Below are positions 31,408-42,471 of a stretch of DNA of 64,000 bases, one piece after another; position 1 is the stretch's first letter, and every line of letters starts with the position of its first letter. This DNA comes from Dichetophora obliterata (taxonomy: Eukaryota; Arthropoda; Insecta; Diptera; Sciomyzidae): positions 113,948,715 through 114,012,714 of the forward strand of contig OY986437.1 of the NCBI GenBank assembly GCA_963920525.1, written 5' to 3'. The notes beneath the pieces were generated by a model. It ran no database searches, was not told where the DNA came from, and saw nothing but the letters and a program-made list of their open reading frames with translations. The position numbers and the translations under genes were made by a program.

Positions 31408-33013
31408 ATCGGATCGCTTACATCGACTTGCATAGAATTTTTTTAGATATTATTTCGCAACAAAAAATATGTTACTAGCAAAATTGTATAAAATTTAACA
31501 TTAATTACTATAACTGAGCTAATAATATTTCTAGCGGGCTGTTGAATCAGGTCAAAAACTTATTCATAAAACCATGATTTCTATGCTAACGTCACTTATT
31601 CTTATATGGAAAAAGTGTGGGGATTATCATAAAAAGAGCCTTAAAAATCTAAATTACTAAATGAAATTGCTTCATTTGTGAAACATAATCTAGTTGAATG
31701 AGATTATATAAAGTAAGATAAGTCTTTTTGGACATTTCTTATGTGTCCCATTAAGTTTCACGAATTTTCGGCACTCTTTATAATGTTTTTGCAGAAATTA
31801 TAATTCGCGTTGTTTTTGCTACGTTTCTAAAAAAACCATACTTTTTGGAGTCATATAAATTTTTTGGTCAAACTTGCTTCTCTTTATGAGAAAACCTGAA
31901 ATGGCGGTTCAATGTTCTAGAGATGTCAGTTTTCAAAAAACATCATTGCGTCGATACATCGACTATTTATACATCGAGTGGCTAATTTTCGATGCATTGA
32001 AGCAAAATATCGATATTTTCGATGAATCGATGTTTTTCCGACATTCCTAGATAGTTTGCGTGTTTTTTCGTTATAATTGTTCGTGTAATTTCGTTATAAA
32101 AACGGTTTGTGTTTGTACAATGTTTGCAAGAATGTATGAGGGCATTTCCAAAGTGGTGTTACGTACAATTCGTACGAAATAATATTAAAAAAAAATTTTT
32201 TGATTTCCACAAATTTCCTTTGATTCAATTAACAAAAAAAGTAAAGTTACTCAAATTTCCATTGTAGCTCAATTGGTTAAATAAGTAATTAGGTAATTAA
32301 GTAATTATGTAATTTAGTAATTAAAAAATAAATTTATTATATTTATCTTATCTTGTCTTAAAATTTTTTTCATTATCTTAAACCAATGCCTACCATTTTT
32401 AATCAAACAAAAAATTTACGGAACATTAACTAAACATTTACGAAAAATAAAAACCGCATTTGTGAAACAGTGCAGACGATTTGTCATCATGGTAAATGAA
32501 TTTATGTATAAATTTTAGTAAGTTTAAATTTTTTGGACACGGTAGACTTTTCTGTGTAAATATTTTTCGTTTACCGTTATTTTTATTAATCAACGACTTT
32601 TCATAAAAAATGCACTGTACTGAGAAAATCTATAGTGTTCGAGATGTAAAAAAAAGTGTAATGTCATAATAATGGAAATTTTTAAAAACTTAAGAAGAAA
32701 ATATTCATGTTCAGAATCTAAGTTAAAAAAGATTACATTTTTGAATTTCAAATTTATTGATTATTTGATTAAAAAATCAAAATACAGAAAAGCCAAGCAA
32801 CTTCATGTCACCATAACAATTACTGTTTAAAGAAGGTTATTCAAATAAAATAAATAAATTTTTTAATATATATACCATTTTTTCATTATTTAACAAGCAC
32901 AATTATTTTTATATTTTGCACATGAAGATACAACTAAAATCTTTTAATTTTAACATTTCAAATTTTGACTTGGTATCTAATATTTTTATCGCAGGCAAAG
33001 CTGCGGGTATTTG
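31408..33013. other. AT-rich spacer, probable Helitron body at its end
   Basis: No ORF of interest. TCGATACATCGAC-type sequence occurs at 31950-32040. The last part belongs to the plus-strand Helitron that ends at 33017, but its 5-prime end cannot be placed. Confidence 0.4.
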
Positions 33014-33035
33014 CTAGTCTTAATATATAAAAGGC
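33005..33035 (+). mobile_element. Helitron 3-prime end joined head-to-tail to a Helitron 5-prime end
   Basis: GCGGGTATTTGCTAG (ending 33017) has the CTAG terminus of the family; the next bases TCTTAATATATAAAAGG (from 33018) are a typical 5-prime terminus of the same family. No host base lies between, so two elements are arrayed in tandem. Sequence after 33035 is a short GCAAGCA / CTGCTCCGT duplicated block (33041-33085, 33120-33190). Confidence 0.5.
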
Positions 33036-33600
33036 AAGCACGCTGCTCCGTGCCCAATATCTCTCAAACTGTTCTCAAAAATGTTCAGCCTGAAAGTATG
33101 CACATCTTAATACATAAAAAGCAAGCATTCTGCTCTGTCCTGTTACCTGTTACAAGACATACTGTTTTAAAAAATGTTCAGCCTGAATGTATGCACAGAA
33201 AATATATTTGATACTATCAGTGACAATATTGGGTTTTAACAATAGTACGTTTTTGATCTAACTACCTCTTTTTTTCATCCTTTTATAAAAAAGTTATGAC
33301 GAATTTCATAAAATTCTTTTGATTCGATTTGAGTCTATTGTACCAAAAAATATAATTGTATCAGCCGCGAAACGACACCTGAGTTGCTACGTATATGATG
33401 GTTGCAAGGCCAGTTTGTAAAGTTGTGTATGAATATGATTGTTACCAAACTCGACTTTTTACACTTGAACTAATTTTTCAACACTGCTTCAAAACTTAGT
33501 GTTCAATGCAAGTGAATAAAAAATCAAGATTTAAAAAAGAGAAAAAGTGCTTTCGGTTAATGGCTCCAAAAAGGAAGTGTGCGGAAAGGCTTTTATACTA

Positions 33601-34065
33601 GTACATGTATAATTTTGCAAGCACCTGGCAAGGTTTAAATCCCGACTTATTAGTCTGGCTCGTTTTTTTTTACTCTTCAAATATCAAATTTAAAAGTATT
33701 AAAAATTGCAAAATGCATCAGAAACATATTTTGCGAAAAAATTTTGCTTAGTTAAAAAATAATATTGTGAGTTTAGGCCCAATACCCCTCGAAGGTATGT
33801 AATATTATAGTAGACCCAGTCTCATGGCTCTCACACTAACGTTAACGAGCAGAAATTAAACGCGCCTCAAATATATATTTCGATTTTTTAATACATATAT
33901 AATATTGCAAGCACCTGGCAAGGTTTTAGACACGACTTATTAGTCTGGCTCATTTTTTTACTCTTCAAATATTAAATTTAAAAGTATAACTTCAAAATGC
34001 CTCAAATCATATTTAGCGAAAAAATTTGCTAAGTTAAAAAATAATATTGTGGGCATTAATACCCC
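33601..34065. repeat. Two-copy tandem duplication, period about 293 bp
   Basis: 33601-33780 and 33892-34065 share GCAAGCACCTGGCAAGGTTT, GACTTATTAGTCTGGCTC, TACTCTTCAAATATnAAATT and AAAAAATAATATTGTG. A GGTTTAAATCCC in copy 1 looks like a B-box, but no A-box is at the right distance. Confidence 0.6.
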
Positions 34066-35289
34066 ACTGGGTCTCTGCCCTTCCCCTCTGCCAGGACTGG
34101 GTTCTTGTATTTAGATAGTGCCTCAAACACGTACCCTAAAATGTCTTATCAGCTCTCAGACTATGAATGCAAAGAATATTCCCTCAAAACAAGAAAGCCG
34201 AATTGGGTTTTTAAAATATCATAAAAATTCGGTTCTTAAACCACCTGTTAGTTTTTGAATTTTTTTTTTTTATGCCAAGTTTTTTGTAATTTTTCTTTTG
34301 AGGTTGCAATAAATAATAATTTAATAATAATTTACGATATATATGAGGCAAGAAATGATAATGAGATGATTGTTGAATGTAAGAAAAAGTACGCTTGCAA
34401 ATTTAAAGAAAAAACGCTTTATTTTTAAAAATGTGCCAATAAAAAAAATCCTAAAAACGAATCATTTAAAACTCTAATGAGCACCTTAACCTCATTTGCA
34501 GATAGAGTTTCGCAAAAAAACATTAACATATAAAATTTGGTTGTAGCAAATTGAATCATCAAAAAGCAAAAAAAAATTCCTCTTACTTTTGTTTTCGACA
34601 TTTTTCAAGCGATGAGTGACGCTTGATAGAGGAATTACATATTAGAATGTTTGACAGTGCAGTGCTGCCAAATTGACATCTGAACATTCTGCTTGTGCTG
34701 CAAAAGCAGTTTGCGCATCTTGATTCATTTCCGAAAATACCCATTGCCAATGTCTTGAATCAATAATTAAATAAATGTACCTTTTGACCTAGGTTATACG
34801 AAAAGAACTGAATACACTTTCAGAAAAACGCAATTATTACGTTGTATATTCAGTTTTTTCCGTATTGATTCAAGGCATTGACAATGCTTTGACAAACGGA
34901 TTGCAAAATAGATTTTAGGTATAATAATTTTAAGTAATTTTTTATCTTTGTATTATGAAGGCATGCACCATCCATTTCCGAAAATAAATTTTGGAAAAGG
35001 TGGATTTTTTCGATTTTTCTGAGCCATTCGGATCTTTGAACTCGATTTCCCAAAAAACATTCAAAGGCACATTGGCGTTTTTGGCATGAAGGGGACGATA
35101 TGTGATGACAGTTTATTTAATACATTCCATATGTTTATTCAATTTCTGACAAACTGTTCCCTGCAAACATTTTAATTGCCTCAGAATCGCCAGCGAATCT
35201 CTTGGAAGATGAGACAATCGTCGGCGATCTCATTTGGAAGTCATCAAAGTATCGCCGACTGTAAGCAGCTGAGGCCATAAAAGCTATTC
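34066..35289. other. Spacer with a small foldback
   Basis: No gene. CCATTGCCAATGTCTTGAAT (34741) pairs with ATTCAAGGCATTGACAATG (34868) around a 100-bp loop. Confidence 0.45.
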
Positions 35290-35605
35290 ACCAGGAATAT
35301 TGGGAAGTGAATCGTCTAAAGGGTTCGTAAGCGATTCACCGAGAAGATTCACAAACGAATCGCCTCAAGGGTTAGTATGCGATTCACTGAAAATAGCCGC
35401 TAACAAATCTCCAAGAAGGGTCTTAAGCGGTTCGCTGCAAAGAGTCTCAAACAAATCGCAAAGAGAAGTCCTTAGCGATCGCGGGAAGAGTTGCATTCGA
35501 ATTGGCAAAAGGGTTCTTAAGCGATTCGCCGACAAGAGTGGCAAACGAATCGCTTTTAGCGTTCCTCAGCAACTTGTTGCGAAACGTCTTTGTTGAACGA
35601 ACAAG
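35290..35605. repeat. Degenerate tandem repeat rich in GCGATTC/GAATCGC
   Basis: About five diverged units of roughly 60 bp alternate forward and reverse GCGATTC motifs with AAGGGTTCnTAAG. The frame read through it (KSPRR/ESSKGF/DSPRRF-type repeats, no known domain) follows from the repeat and I do not call a gene. Confidence 0.5.
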
Positions 35606-35786
35606 TTGCTTTATAGGGGGCATTCTTTATCAAATCGGACAGCAAAAAGATCGTTCACCGGAAATCGTGCTGATATGAAAATGTTCAGTTTGTATGTTTT
35701 TCATAATATTTCAATAATTCAGTTTTGAGAATTTTTCACAGCCTGCTGCATATTCCAACGAACGATTTTTAAAATTTTTCAAAAAG

Positions 35787-36070
35787 CCATCTTCCAACGA
35801 TCACCGGAATAAACGAAAGAAAATTTTGAAGATCTTTCTTGAATCGCGCATTCATCGCTTGGGTGATAAAAAAGAGATCCGTTTTCCAACGATCGCTTTA
35901 ATGAGCAAATGTAGATTTTGAAAATTATTCTTGAATCGCGCATTCATCGCTTGGGCGATCGAAAAGCGATCCATCTTCCAATGATCGGCGGAATAAACGA
36001 AGGAAGATTTTGACAAATTTTCTTGAATCGCGCATTTATCGCTTGCCGATCGAATAGCGATCCGTTTTCC
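35787..36070. repeat. Three-copy tandem array, period about 91 bp
   Basis: Units begin CTTCCAACGATC or TTTTCCAACGATC at about 35789, 35882, 35972 and a partial at 36063. Each contains CTTGAATCGCGCATTCATCG and CTTGGGCGATCG-type sequence. Linked by motif (GATCGC, GCGATT) to the array 180 bp upstream. Confidence 0.65.
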
Positions 36071-36812
36071 AAAGAACCCTTGGGCAAATAACAAGTGCTT
36101 CACAAAATCAACATCTCTTGCAATCGTCTTCGAAAGGTTTGCAGGGTTGTTTACGATACAAAATGTTGATAAAAAATAATTAATAAGTTGAGAAATGTAA
36201 AAAATTCTTATAAATATGTATTGTCATGGAAGAATAAACAAGTAGATGCAATTCGGAGAGCAAAAAACGAGAGAGCAAAACATTGGCGTAGCTATGTAAA
36301 AAATGTAAAAAAACTATACAAAAATCTTAAAAATTTAATAAAATGATCCGTGTTTTAAGATATAATACAGAATGAATTGTAGTTTAGCCTTAAATGAAGC
36401 AAATGAAAATTTACTTTTAATATAATTTTCATTCGACTACTTATTTCGATTGTTTAGTAACCAATTTATTTGTGTAGCTATGTACGGCTGCTTTAAACTG
36501 TCATAATATATTTTGACAAGTGAAATTTCTGTTGAAAAACATAAAATGTATTTAATGAAATCAACAATTGTTTGCTAATTTTATTGTTAACGGAAGCTAA
36601 CAATTAAAGAATTATTTTCGAATTATCGCGACTGGAAGAAGTTATAAGCAGTCCAGAAAAGCCATTGTCAAACCTGAATTGTCGAAAATCATTTGCAGTT
36701 ACCGCAATTTAAATACTCAAGCTTAACAACTTGGGAGTACATGCTATTCACATTGAAGTCCACCGAAATGAAACAGGCTGTGCTATATTCAAGAAATAAT
36801 CAAAATAATTAT
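36071..36812. other. Spacer, no gene seen
   Basis: AT-rich, no ORF or repeat that I can support. Confidence 0.4.
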
Positions 36813-37383
36813 GGGCTTGTTCGAGACACTCAATAATTACAGCAATACTGCAACACTATTACTCATTGGCAGCTCTGTTGCAGATGCTCAGCTGATACTT
36901 TACCTAAATATTGCAAATATTTTTTGCTGCTTTTGTGATCGAACGTGAGACTTTCGTAATAACTTTTCTTATAAGTTTAGCTATTGATAACTTGTTATTA
37001 ACATGGAAAATCAAGAAAAGAATGTTTTTTGCGGCAATGAAAGTTTTTGACAGAAATTTTAAAGAAGAGAACAGTGACGAAAACTGCTGAAAAATTTAAT
37101 AAATGGAATATCAATTAATTTCTGTATACGACCATGATAAATACTTACCATTTAATACAAAATAGATTGCAATCAATACAATTGCTTCTTCTACTTCTTC
37201 CATTACTTTTGAGCAGTATAAATATTCATGTTGCCGGTTTCTTGCATTTTGGGCACAGCAAATGCCAAATTTCTACTCCCTACAACGTTTGACTTTTGCA
37301 ATAGTTGGAAGATTTTTGTATCGAACGTGGTACTTTAATATGTTGCTCATTATTGCTGCAGTTATTATGACCCGAACAAGCCC
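36813..37383. mobile_element. 571-bp MITE with GGGCTTGTTCG ends
   Basis: TIRs GGGCTTGTTCGAGACACT and, reverse-complemented, GGGCTTGTTCGGGTCATA, flanked on both sides by TAT (36810-36812, 37384-37386). Further inside, CAGCAAT(A/A)nTGnNNCAac pairs. No coding sequence. Confidence 0.65.
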
Positions 37384-37905
37384 TATGTGTACTGTGTTGC
37401 AAGTAACTGTGCTCTGTGTAATTTTCAAATTCTAATGTTGAAAATGTAATTAATATTTTGCTGGGATTAAATTAATTGTTCTTAAGATTTCAGCTACGTT
37501 TTTTTATTCGATCCGATCGGCAATAAGGAACATGCGAAATTACTGCATCAAAAGCAACAAACATTTGCATTTATTTTACATAAAATTTTATTCAAAAGAA
37601 AGTCGAAATTGATAACATTTTCCAAACAGCTCATTTTGACATTATAATTACGCCTTTGTTATTGTTTTGTTGTCGGAGAGAGCGTATTTCTAGTGCATCT
37701 ACCTGGTTATTCTGCCATGATGTATTGTAATTTCTTTCTGATAGATATAAGCAACAAAATATGAATTCAGAACCATCAAGAGCTAATGTTGAACATATGC
37801 CTTCACATAATGCATAATGTGTTAGCATTTGGTGTGGAAATGAATATTATAATTCATTGCAAACTGCATTTGATATTTTGAAAATCTGTTCGAACTTTTT
37901 CTTAA
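37384..37905. other. Spacer, no gene seen
   Basis: Nothing recognisable on either strand. Confidence 0.4.
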
Positions 37906-38611
37906 GGGGAGGTTCTAGTAGAAACGTAACGTAATTTCAGGATATTTTTTTTTGAGCGAACGTAAATCTTTTATAAAAAAAATGTTTTGTAGCATTTATT
38001 AGTGTATATTTTAAGAACATTATACAATTTTTTTGATGAAAAATAATTAAAAATGGCGGCTGAAGGTATTGCTGATCAAACCCGTGCGCGGCGATAGCCG
38101 ATGTGCGCTGTGCACTCTACAGCCATGCCAAGTGACTTGAAACGAAAAAACCAAAAAGTTATTAACCTAGATGAAATTTGGGGGGGCCTTGTAGATTTCC
38201 GATTTTAATAAAACCCTTTGAAAAAACCCTGTTTTTCCTCCTTTTCCTTTTGTTTAACGTTAAAAAAAATGAAAATAAATTGTTTTTGGAAAAAAACGCT
38301 TCATGAAAGCCCCCTAAATTGAATAAGCTTTAATTTGAGCCATTAAACATCGAAATCGATAAAGTCGTTGAAGCGAAATCGTGTACAGCACGGAAAAAAA
38401 GGTGTTTAGAGAAAAACATTTGTACCTGTTTTTCGACCGACGCACTCTCTCGTCTAATACGCTATGACTCGTAAAATAAATTAGATAGGGAAATATCCTT
38501 TTGACTACATATAGGTCTATATATAGGATACATATAAGATCCTAAGGATAAAAATAAAACAAAAAAACAATAAAATTTCGTCGATTTTTACTAGAACGGG
38601 AGGTTCTAGTA
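37906..38611. repeat. Block bounded by a 14-bp direct repeat
   Basis: GGGAGGTTCTAGTA occurs at 37907-37920 and 38598-38611, and TACTAGAAC lies just before the second copy, so the block may be an element with TTCTAGTA ends and a GGGAGG duplication. Inside is a GC-richer patch (GTGCGCGGCGATAGCCGATG, 38084). No ORF. Confidence 0.35.
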
Positions 38612-39163
38612 AAGCGTTCGTTGTAAAATTAAAAATAAAATGTTTTCATAGAATGCATTTACCCCAAACGTTGTCGATAAATTAAAAAAAAATTTGGGGC
38701 AAATTAAATATTGATATTATTGGAAAAAGATATCCTAAAAATATCATGCCATACTTATAGCGCATTCTTTTCAACACAAAATTCTGCCCTCACAAAATGC
38801 AGCATTTTTTAGCATTCTGACCTGAATCTTTGACTTTTTTGAGCTGAGAAAAGCTAAAATTCATTTAATATTGGCTGCGCTATTATTTTGAAATCCGATG
38901 TATTTACGATTGAGGTTACGTACAGTGCCGATTGCAGAGAATTTTTAATACATATTCAATCAAATATTCATCGAGCATTTCGGTTTTAATAAAACTAATC
39001 ACTTTAATCAACAAGATATACCCAGTGAACCAAAACTACAGTTTTCGAATTCGTTTATGAACCTTTTCGAGTAGAAATGTCAATATGTGACACTCATAAA
39101 TGATTCTTTTTTGTATCATTCGTCGGACTTAAATGCCTCTAAAAAATTAACCTTATTTTGAAT
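38612..39163. other. Spacer, no gene seen
   Basis: AT-rich; no supported feature. Confidence 0.4.
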
Positions 39164-39938
39164 TAATTAAAATTGTGCGCTTTAGATCAAGTAAGTTTTT
39201 AAGAAGGCAACAACAACAACATCAACTCTGTATAGAGTCAATCACTTAGCTGACTAGACAGTCTGTTTCGTAAATCGTTACATTTTCCTCTTCAGTAGTC
39301 TTTGAGTGATTAAGCTGTGATCAACTCACTGTTTAAATTAGTATATGAATGTGCAGATTTTGGAATTCATTCTTATGAATTGTATGGCTGGTAATCATAT
39401 GACATTTTAAAGCAGTAGGCCATTTTATAGATCACCGCCATCAACTCTACCAAGGTTGCCATCTGTTCTAGTTGCTTCTTTATTTATTTCAATATTCATT
39501 GGTGTTCGATAGTTTGTCGAAATCCACCATAGAAATGAAACGAGTTTTTGCTTCGCCGTAAGCTAGTGTTCTAACTGAAAGGTGGCTATTTTCACAACCA
39601 AATGTTCAATTACACATGACTTTGACCGAAAATCGATCAATTATTAGATTATTTAATTAATTTAATTAATTATTTTTAATTAATTTAACATTAATTAAAC
39701 TTATTTGGCCGTGCTCCGCCATAGTTAAGTTAATTAGTTTTTATGATCTATTAAATAATTACATGAATTAAAATTGTGAGCTTTAGATCAAGTAAGTTTT
39801 TAAGAAGGCAACAACAACAACAACAACGACTCTGTATAGAGTCAGTCACTTAGCTGACTAGACAGAATATTGAATAGAAAATAGAATATTGAAATAAATA
39901 AAGAAGCAACTAGAACAGATGGCAACCTTGGTAGAGTT
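39164..39938. mobile_element. Foldback with perfect 55-bp arms and nested direct repeat
   Basis: 39443-39497 (AACTCTACCAAGGTTGCCAT...) and 39884-39938 are exact reverse complements over 55 bp. In addition a block of about 95 bp with TTTAGATCAAGTAAGTTTTT, (CAA)n and TCACTTAGCTGACTAGACAG occurs at 39164-39262 and again at 39766-39866, so one copy is outside and one inside the foldback. No coding sequence. Confidence 0.6.
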
Positions 39939-41280
39939 GCCAGAAACGCATCTTATTTTCTTCGGAATTGAGTAAAAAATTAACCATAGAAACTCATAGG
40001 AATTTTTAACTTCAAAAATTAATCTTTTTCGACTAAAAATAATTTTTTTATAAATTTAGCAAAAGAAGTATAGTTTTAAAGTATGGGAAAAGTTTTCACG
40101 AACTTGATCTTCTATAGCAAGCACTTAAAAGCGACAAAATAAAAAATTAAAAAAAAAATCTCTCCGAAAACGTTCGCAAAACTCTCTCCTTACGCAAAAA
40201 TTTCGCTTTTGGTTCAGTGGATAGGATTCAATTGCAGACATTTTTCAAAATTTAAAATTTTTGCTTCCCGCAATTGTCACAGAACAAAATATGAAATGCC
40301 AAAATTATTTTATTTTGTTTTTATGTTGGTATAGCTAGAGGGACATAGAACCATCGAATTTCACAGCTCAAAAATTCTGCATTTGCTATACTTTTGCGGT
40401 CAACATTTTCGAAAAAAGAAAGCGATTAATTTTGAGCTAAACATTTAAAAAAAAAAAACTAAAAATTCAGAATTTTTCAAGAGGGCAGAAAAAATTCAGA
40501 ATTCTTTCAGAAAAGAACGCGCCATTAGTGAAATACTAGGACACAAATAAGAACAAACGATATAAATGTGAATTCAAAGAATTTGTCATCAGTACAAAGA
40601 AAATATTCTACATTAGAAAATTGAAGTGTCCACTAAAAACATATAAATGCAACATACGATACTTGAACGTTTGCCTGCTGCAGATGTAGAAGGGCCAACA
40701 GTACCACCAACACTATGATCATCCGGTGACGCAACGTTTCAACCAACTCCTTCATAATTTTACGATTACATTTCGTATCCTGAACTACACGAGTCAACGG
40801 TACGTTATTTTCCAAGATACAGTATCGCAAAGTTTGCAATGATATGTTATAGATTTGTAGTTCCAGATTTTACACTAAATTAAAGATAAGCGTGGTGAAA
40901 CAATTATAAAAAAAAACAATAAATGGAGACCAAAAACAGTTACCCATACATATACTAAAATATATTCCATAGTTATTCTCATAAGTATCGTAAGTAGGCA
41001 AAAAAAATAAATCGACATTGTCAAAGAGAATTTATACAAATAATCTTACCCTCCGCGGCTTTGCTCCCGATACGAAAAAAAATTATTTTTTATTTTTGTT
41101 GTAACAATGAGTAACATAAATAACAGCGATAAATTTCAAGTATTTCTTGCTTTTATAGAAAAATCATATAGCAAGGATATTGCTCGATAGAATTTCAAAC
41201 TTTTTTGAGTTCTGCATTCCTTTGCCCGATATCTTCACGAGTCATCCTAAGAATAGCGCTCTTTTGAATTGAATTCAAAT
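39939..41280. other. Spacer, no supported gene
   Basis: AT-rich. A minus-strand frame at 40633-40839 has a hydrophobic leader-like stretch but no further support. Confidence 0.4.
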
Positions 41281-41289
41281 GTGAAGAGG

Positions 41290-41860
41290 TTTTAGTTCTT
41301 GTAGAACCTCCATGGATGCTGTTGGACATGCTCGCATGGCTACGGTGATGCACGCGCAGGCGATGACTGTATGTTGCTTTGTTTTATCTGCCAAGATGAC
41401 TGAGGCATACGCAATTATGGGACGTATGATCATTGTGTATATCAATCACAGTATGAGTGGGGTGCACCCATCCCCAGCTTTTTTCAGCGATAAATCTACA
41501 AATAATAAATGTTCTTATAGCCTTTTTCAATATTTCGCTCAAATGTGTATTTCAAAGTAGTTTTAATTTAGTTTAGAATTTAGATTAGTTTAGAAATACT
41601 CCCAAAAATTAACCTGCCCCACCTTTTTGTCACCCTTAGGCTCATTTCAATTCTATCACTCAGGATACCTTCAAATTTTCCCTTGCATATTATTACTATG
41701 GCATCAGCATAGTCTAGTAGCATGAATCCAGTTTTTCTTCCAATAGTTTTCTTCCAATTCATCCAGTAGTTGATCTACTATAATACTAGCCACTACAGGA
41801 GATAATACTCCCTTTTGTGGACAACAGTTATCTGAATAACTGGGTAGGTAGAATAGGACG
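41290..41860 (-). pseudogene. I/R1-type LINE, inverted polymerase part
   Basis: Read on the minus strand from 41860: CPQKGVLSPVVASI.., DQLLDELEEN, a catalytic box decayed to YADA (YADD in the family) in DYADAIVIICKGKFEGILSD, RVTKRWGR, and after a gap MIIRPIIAYASVI and ACITVAMRACPTA. These are palm and thumb motifs of RNase-H-bearing LINEs. Several frames and stops. The continuing RNase H part lies next to it on the opposite strand (41884-42300). Confidence 0.65.
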
Positions 41861-41883
41861 GGTAACTACCGCTAAGCCAAGTT

Positions 41884-42300
41884 GGTGAGTATGTATATTT
41901 TTACTGACGGCTCAAAACTTGACAGCAAAGTCGGGGAGGCATTTTTTCTATGGCTCCGGACATTAGAACCTCATTTAGACTGCCAGATCATTGCAGCTCT
42001 TCCAGGCTTAAATAATGGCCATTTAAAGAGCTGTGGAATGGCTGAGGTAAAGTCAGATATTAACTAGAGATATCTACATTTTTACGGACAGCCAAACAGC
42101 GATTAAGTCCCTTGAAGGTGTGTTCCTAAAATCATCAACAGCTCTTAAATGTCGTTCTTCTCTTAATGAGATGGCCGATAAGTTTGAAATTCATCTCGCC
42201 TGGGTACCAGGACATAGTGACATTCCTGGAAATTGTAGAGCGGATGATCTCGCTAGTTAAGGTACAATAGTAACGCTGCTGCCGAACATGGAAACATAAG
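41884..42300 (+). pseudogene. I/R1-type LINE, RNase H domain remnant
   Basis: IFTDGSKLDSKVGEAFF (first catalytic Asp), then after a frameshift IYIFTDSQTAIKSLEG-like sequence near 42070 (second Asp), ALKCRSSLNEMADKFEIHLA and WVPGHSDIPGNCRADDLAS (conserved H and D) make an RNase H fold in order. The frame ends near 42260 with a short C-terminal tail (MPLASCKLDLKQLLMAKWLI). RNase H removes template RNA during element copying. Multiple frames and stops; inactive. Confidence 0.7.
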
Positions 42301-42471
42301 GCATGCCACTTGCGTCGTGCAAGCTTGATCTAAAACAACTGCTAATGGCTAAATGGCTAATATCTGGTAGAAGTATAACATCACCTCTAGTACTGCTAGT
42401 CAGCCTATGTTAAAAATTTTTTAGTATTTTAAGAATCTCTCCCTCCCTCTCTTTTTTTCTCTGAATAATAA

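Noticed and set aside
32262..32290. A-box-like TAGCTCAATTGG
   Set aside because: No B-box at tRNA distance; followed by a TAAGTAATTA repeat.
35300..35596. 98-residue repeat-containing protein (KSPRR/DSPRRF units)
   Set aside because: Periodic only because the DNA repeat length is close to a multiple of three; no start context or homologue known to me.
40633..40839. Minus-strand frame with hydrophobic leader (MIIVLVVLLALLHLQQANVQ) and donor-like CAA|GTATCG
   Set aside because: Could be a signal-peptide exon, but no partner exon, no conserved motif and no second line of evidence.
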